Source: Sipunculus nudus (lineage: Eukaryota > Annelida > Sipuncula > Golfingiida > Sipunculidae). From it: a stretch of 64,000 nt of DNA. Positions 61,255 through 64,000 of this stretch are shown piece by piece (the stretch's first letter is position 1; each line of letters opens with the position of its first letter). Both the position numbers and the translations under genes were made by a program. The DNA lies in contig CM049309.1 of NCBI GenBank assembly GCA_026874595.1, positions 11,952,576-12,016,575 on the forward strand, in the 5' to 3' direction. The notes beneath the pieces were generated by a model. That model ran no database searches. It saw nothing but the letters and a program-made list of their open reading frames with translations, and had not been told where the DNA came from.

Positions 61255-61742
61255 TGAAAGGAGTTCACGTTGAGTCGACTGAACATACATTTGCGCATGC
61301 GTGCTTGTATTAAAATACATCCGAGTGAAGCGGTTTCCTCTTCTTTACAGCTTACATGGAGTGTCATACATAGTAATAGATTAGACAGAAGACCAAAAAG
61401 CTGTCTACAAAAATTCCAGGCTTATCAATAAGAGGGTTAATTAGCACAATTAAAAGTGACATTTCATGCGTAATAGATCACTTGTTAGCTTGTTTATTAT
61501 TAATTTAAATAACTAATAGAAGTGTTTATAAAAATCTGACATTCACTTATATAAGTCCGTGGGTCATCAGCATCCAATACTTTCTTTCTACTTTCTGCGA
61601 GTCAGACATTTTATATAGTGGTGTATTTCATGGTGCAACGATTATCCATGATTATAGTGATTATGATGAGTGACCTAGCTTGCACTATCACGGTTTAAAA
61701 CAACTAGCCACCCCCTCATTCACTTTGTGGATTAAGCTACGA

Positions 61743-61763
61743 CCCCCCCCCCCCCCCCCCCCC
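61743..61763. repeat. Poly-C tract
   Basis: Twenty-one consecutive C bases. Confidence 0.95.
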
Positions 61764-62276
61764 GTCCTACAAAAGGCTGCTTTAGAGGTCAACCGACGAG
61801 AGCCGTTCCTGGCTGGCTTTCCCTAGAGCAGAGATAAGGAACATCACTCTCCATGGGAGGTATGGGAATGGCCTTTGAGTCTGTCTGTCAGGTATGACCA
61901 ACCTCCGACCGCAATGGGAACTACAGTCACTTAAAATTACCCATGTAGTAGCTGTCCGGCCTCCGATTGCAGATCCACCAAAAGGGATGAACTTAAATTT
62001 TAGAACAAATTATTTAATTAAGTGAATTATAAGGTTTAGCCCATTGACTGGCAGTATAATTTGTTTCGGCTTAACACCATGGTTTTATTCTTAATTTTGG
62101 CCCTTTGTTGACTTAATACTAAATCCGACTTTATCTGTAGGGGAAATCCTACAAGATACAAAGGCAAAGTAACCGAATAATTTTCTCCCCTGTTTCTGCC
62201 TGTTTCTGTTTGTCTCTCTACAAAATTACCAGAAATTATTTCTGAAAAAAAAAGGTATTTAAAATAAAGTAGGGGA

Positions 62277-62386
<110 letters not shown>

Positions 62387-62985
62387 ACGCCTTTTAGATA
62401 GACTCTTTTTCTCTGCCTCTGTCTCTCATTTGGTTAGGATAATTACGACGAGAGTGAAAGATTCATTATGTTTGAAGGTTTGTGAGATGTAAGGACGGAC
62501 AGGAAAAATATGACAGAAGCTGACATCTGGTGGTAAACTTTTACACTATTAGGTTAACATGACATTTTACATCGAGTATTCACTGCACCATCGAGTAGAT
62601 TTTTTTATATTAGTTTGTTTCATGAATTAAACATTTTCTGATATCTCTTTGTATCTTATATGGTTTACTCTGAGAGGAATTATTGTAAGAAAGAAACAAT
62701 ATACCAAACAAAAGCGGTGTAGACAGCAAACTGTAAATGAAGGTTTAAATGCATGAATCGGGAATGTGCATTTTTATTGGTATTGACGAAAGCTCGTTAT
62801 TGACATTTAGTTTGTCTTTATTCTTATACGAAATATTCTTTAGTAAAACATCAGCTTTTCATGTATATGACCATATTTTATGTCACTTGGTAAAATAATA
62901 TGATTTAATAAGACCGTTCTGTCCAAAAGCCGTGGATAAATTCTGCAAGTTTCCATATTTCAAAGCGGCCGTTGTGTGGGTGTAG

Positions 62986-63012
62986 GTGTGTGTGTGTGTG
63001 TGTGTGTGTGTG
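62986..63012. repeat. (GT)n microsatellite
   Basis: Short GT run followed by GAG/GTG-rich sequence. Confidence 0.9.
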
Positions 63013-63029
63013 AGGGTCTGTGTGAGTAT

Positions 63030-64000
63030 GAGAGTGAGTGTGAAAGCGGGAGGGTATTGATTTATCAGGCGGGCGTCCCATTCCGCGTCAGCATTTTTAT
63101 ATGCTTAAATTTCAGACATCCTGACACCTATCAAAACTATTACCAAAGTTTGTCACGATATCAGTTTTTTATACCATGATAATTGTACATAATTTATCAC
63201 TATAAATTTCGATATCAAAATATCGGTATCTAGCTCGGAAACTCCTGCCCTTGTCATCATATCCCAATTGCCAGTATTTTCCATTATGTGTCTTGGACTA
63301 CCTATATAATTTAACAAATCTACAGAGTTTGCGATTCTGTCAGTTTGTCAGACTCCGTCATTTTGGATAAATAATATCCACTGCATATTTTTTAATAATG
63401 TAATGATAACTTCTATATCGAATTTCATGCGACTCATTCAGATAAATTTTATCTTTGAGAATGAATTATTTTCTAGTATTTTTCAGTAATAATCCTGAAA
63501 GGGCATGTTTGTGTACCAAAACTGTGGACAAATATATATAAATCTATATCATGATACCACGATAATATGTAAGTTGATTGAGGCCACTTTGATCAAGCTT
63601 GTCCTAAAAGTTGCTATATTTTTGTCCACGCCGTTTTTTCTATAATAAGAATCCAAATTGCACCAAACTGTGCAGTATTTACTTGAGTTGGGTTCATATG
63701 TGGTGAAGCGCCAAGCACTTTGAAGTGTTGGTGTCCAGTGTGTTTGCAGAGCGTATTGAAACTTGTCCTTCCGTGGCGGAGGCATTTATCCATTGGGATG
63801 CACATTTCTGATTCTATATGCTTTCAGTCTTTGATATGCAGAAGATCCATGACATGGAAATCCGTAAAATGAGATCATGTGGAATTCCTCAAGAATTATT
63901 GAAAAATTAAGGAAATTCCCGTTTGATTCTATAAATTTTTAGCATAATCTCAATCAAGACAGACCGTGTTGGTCTATAACTTTTTTATGTGTAACCAGAG
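63030..64000. other. Right edge, no recognised gene
   Basis: Overlapping open frames of about 60-78 codons on the - strand at 63549-63805 share one GC-richer patch. It could be part of a repeat or an exon of a gene outside the window. I recognise no domain or convincing splice sites. Confidence 0.35.

Noticed and set aside
61049-61313. Frames encoding poly-Asn and poly-Leu.
   Set aside because: Translation of the AAT microsatellite.
63549-63805. Possible exon or small protein on the - strand.
   Set aside because: Two overlapping frames, no recognised motif and no convincing splice sites; a protein search would be needed.

Overview
This is an AT-rich animal (metazoan) nuclear window with spliced genes, long introns and abundant mobile and tandem repeats. 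The dispersed repeat families, very long AT microsatellites and gene set suggest a mollusc, most likely a bivalve. That assignment is inference; nothing here fixes the species.

Two protein-coding genes can be reconstructed, arranged tail to tail. On the + strand, the last four coding exons (5128-11346) encode the conserved C-terminal 229 residues of the centriole protein POC5; its earlier exons lie left of the window. On the - strand, one gene runs from about 55237 down to 23619 and joins in frame across eight coding exons to give an 805-residue protein. It has a long Ser/Thr-rich, probably disordered N-terminal half, an acidic middle and a canonical C3H2C3 RING-H2 domain ending 12 residues before the stop. 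Its C-terminal quarter most resembles Praja-type E3 ubiquitin ligases.

Most of the rest is repeats. Positions 1225-4030 hold a foldback-like element whose inverted termini are themselves tandem arrays, flanked by a 5-bp duplication. Positions 6317-8711, 36301-37860, 45947-48540 and 49078-51691 hold four members of one family with shared ends and variable interiors. Positions 32011-32919, 33940-35509 and 40766-42639 hold three members of a second family. There is also an 863-bp element with 9-bp target duplications (44088-44950), a pogo-like miniature element (21878-22322) and a truncated LINE insertion (about 34176-34650). Positions 58-64 kb contain mainly microsatellites and small dispersed repeats, with no gene I can support.

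The most unusual observation is in the RING gene. Two different introns each carry a long tandem array whose monomer is a copy of the adjacent downstream exon's 3' splice site plus the first part of that exon: 76-bp units at 27717-29590 (about 25 copies) and roughly 45-50-bp units at 38054-40600. Each array therefore presents many decoy splice acceptors immediately upstream of the true exon, and using one would soon lead into an in-frame stop.
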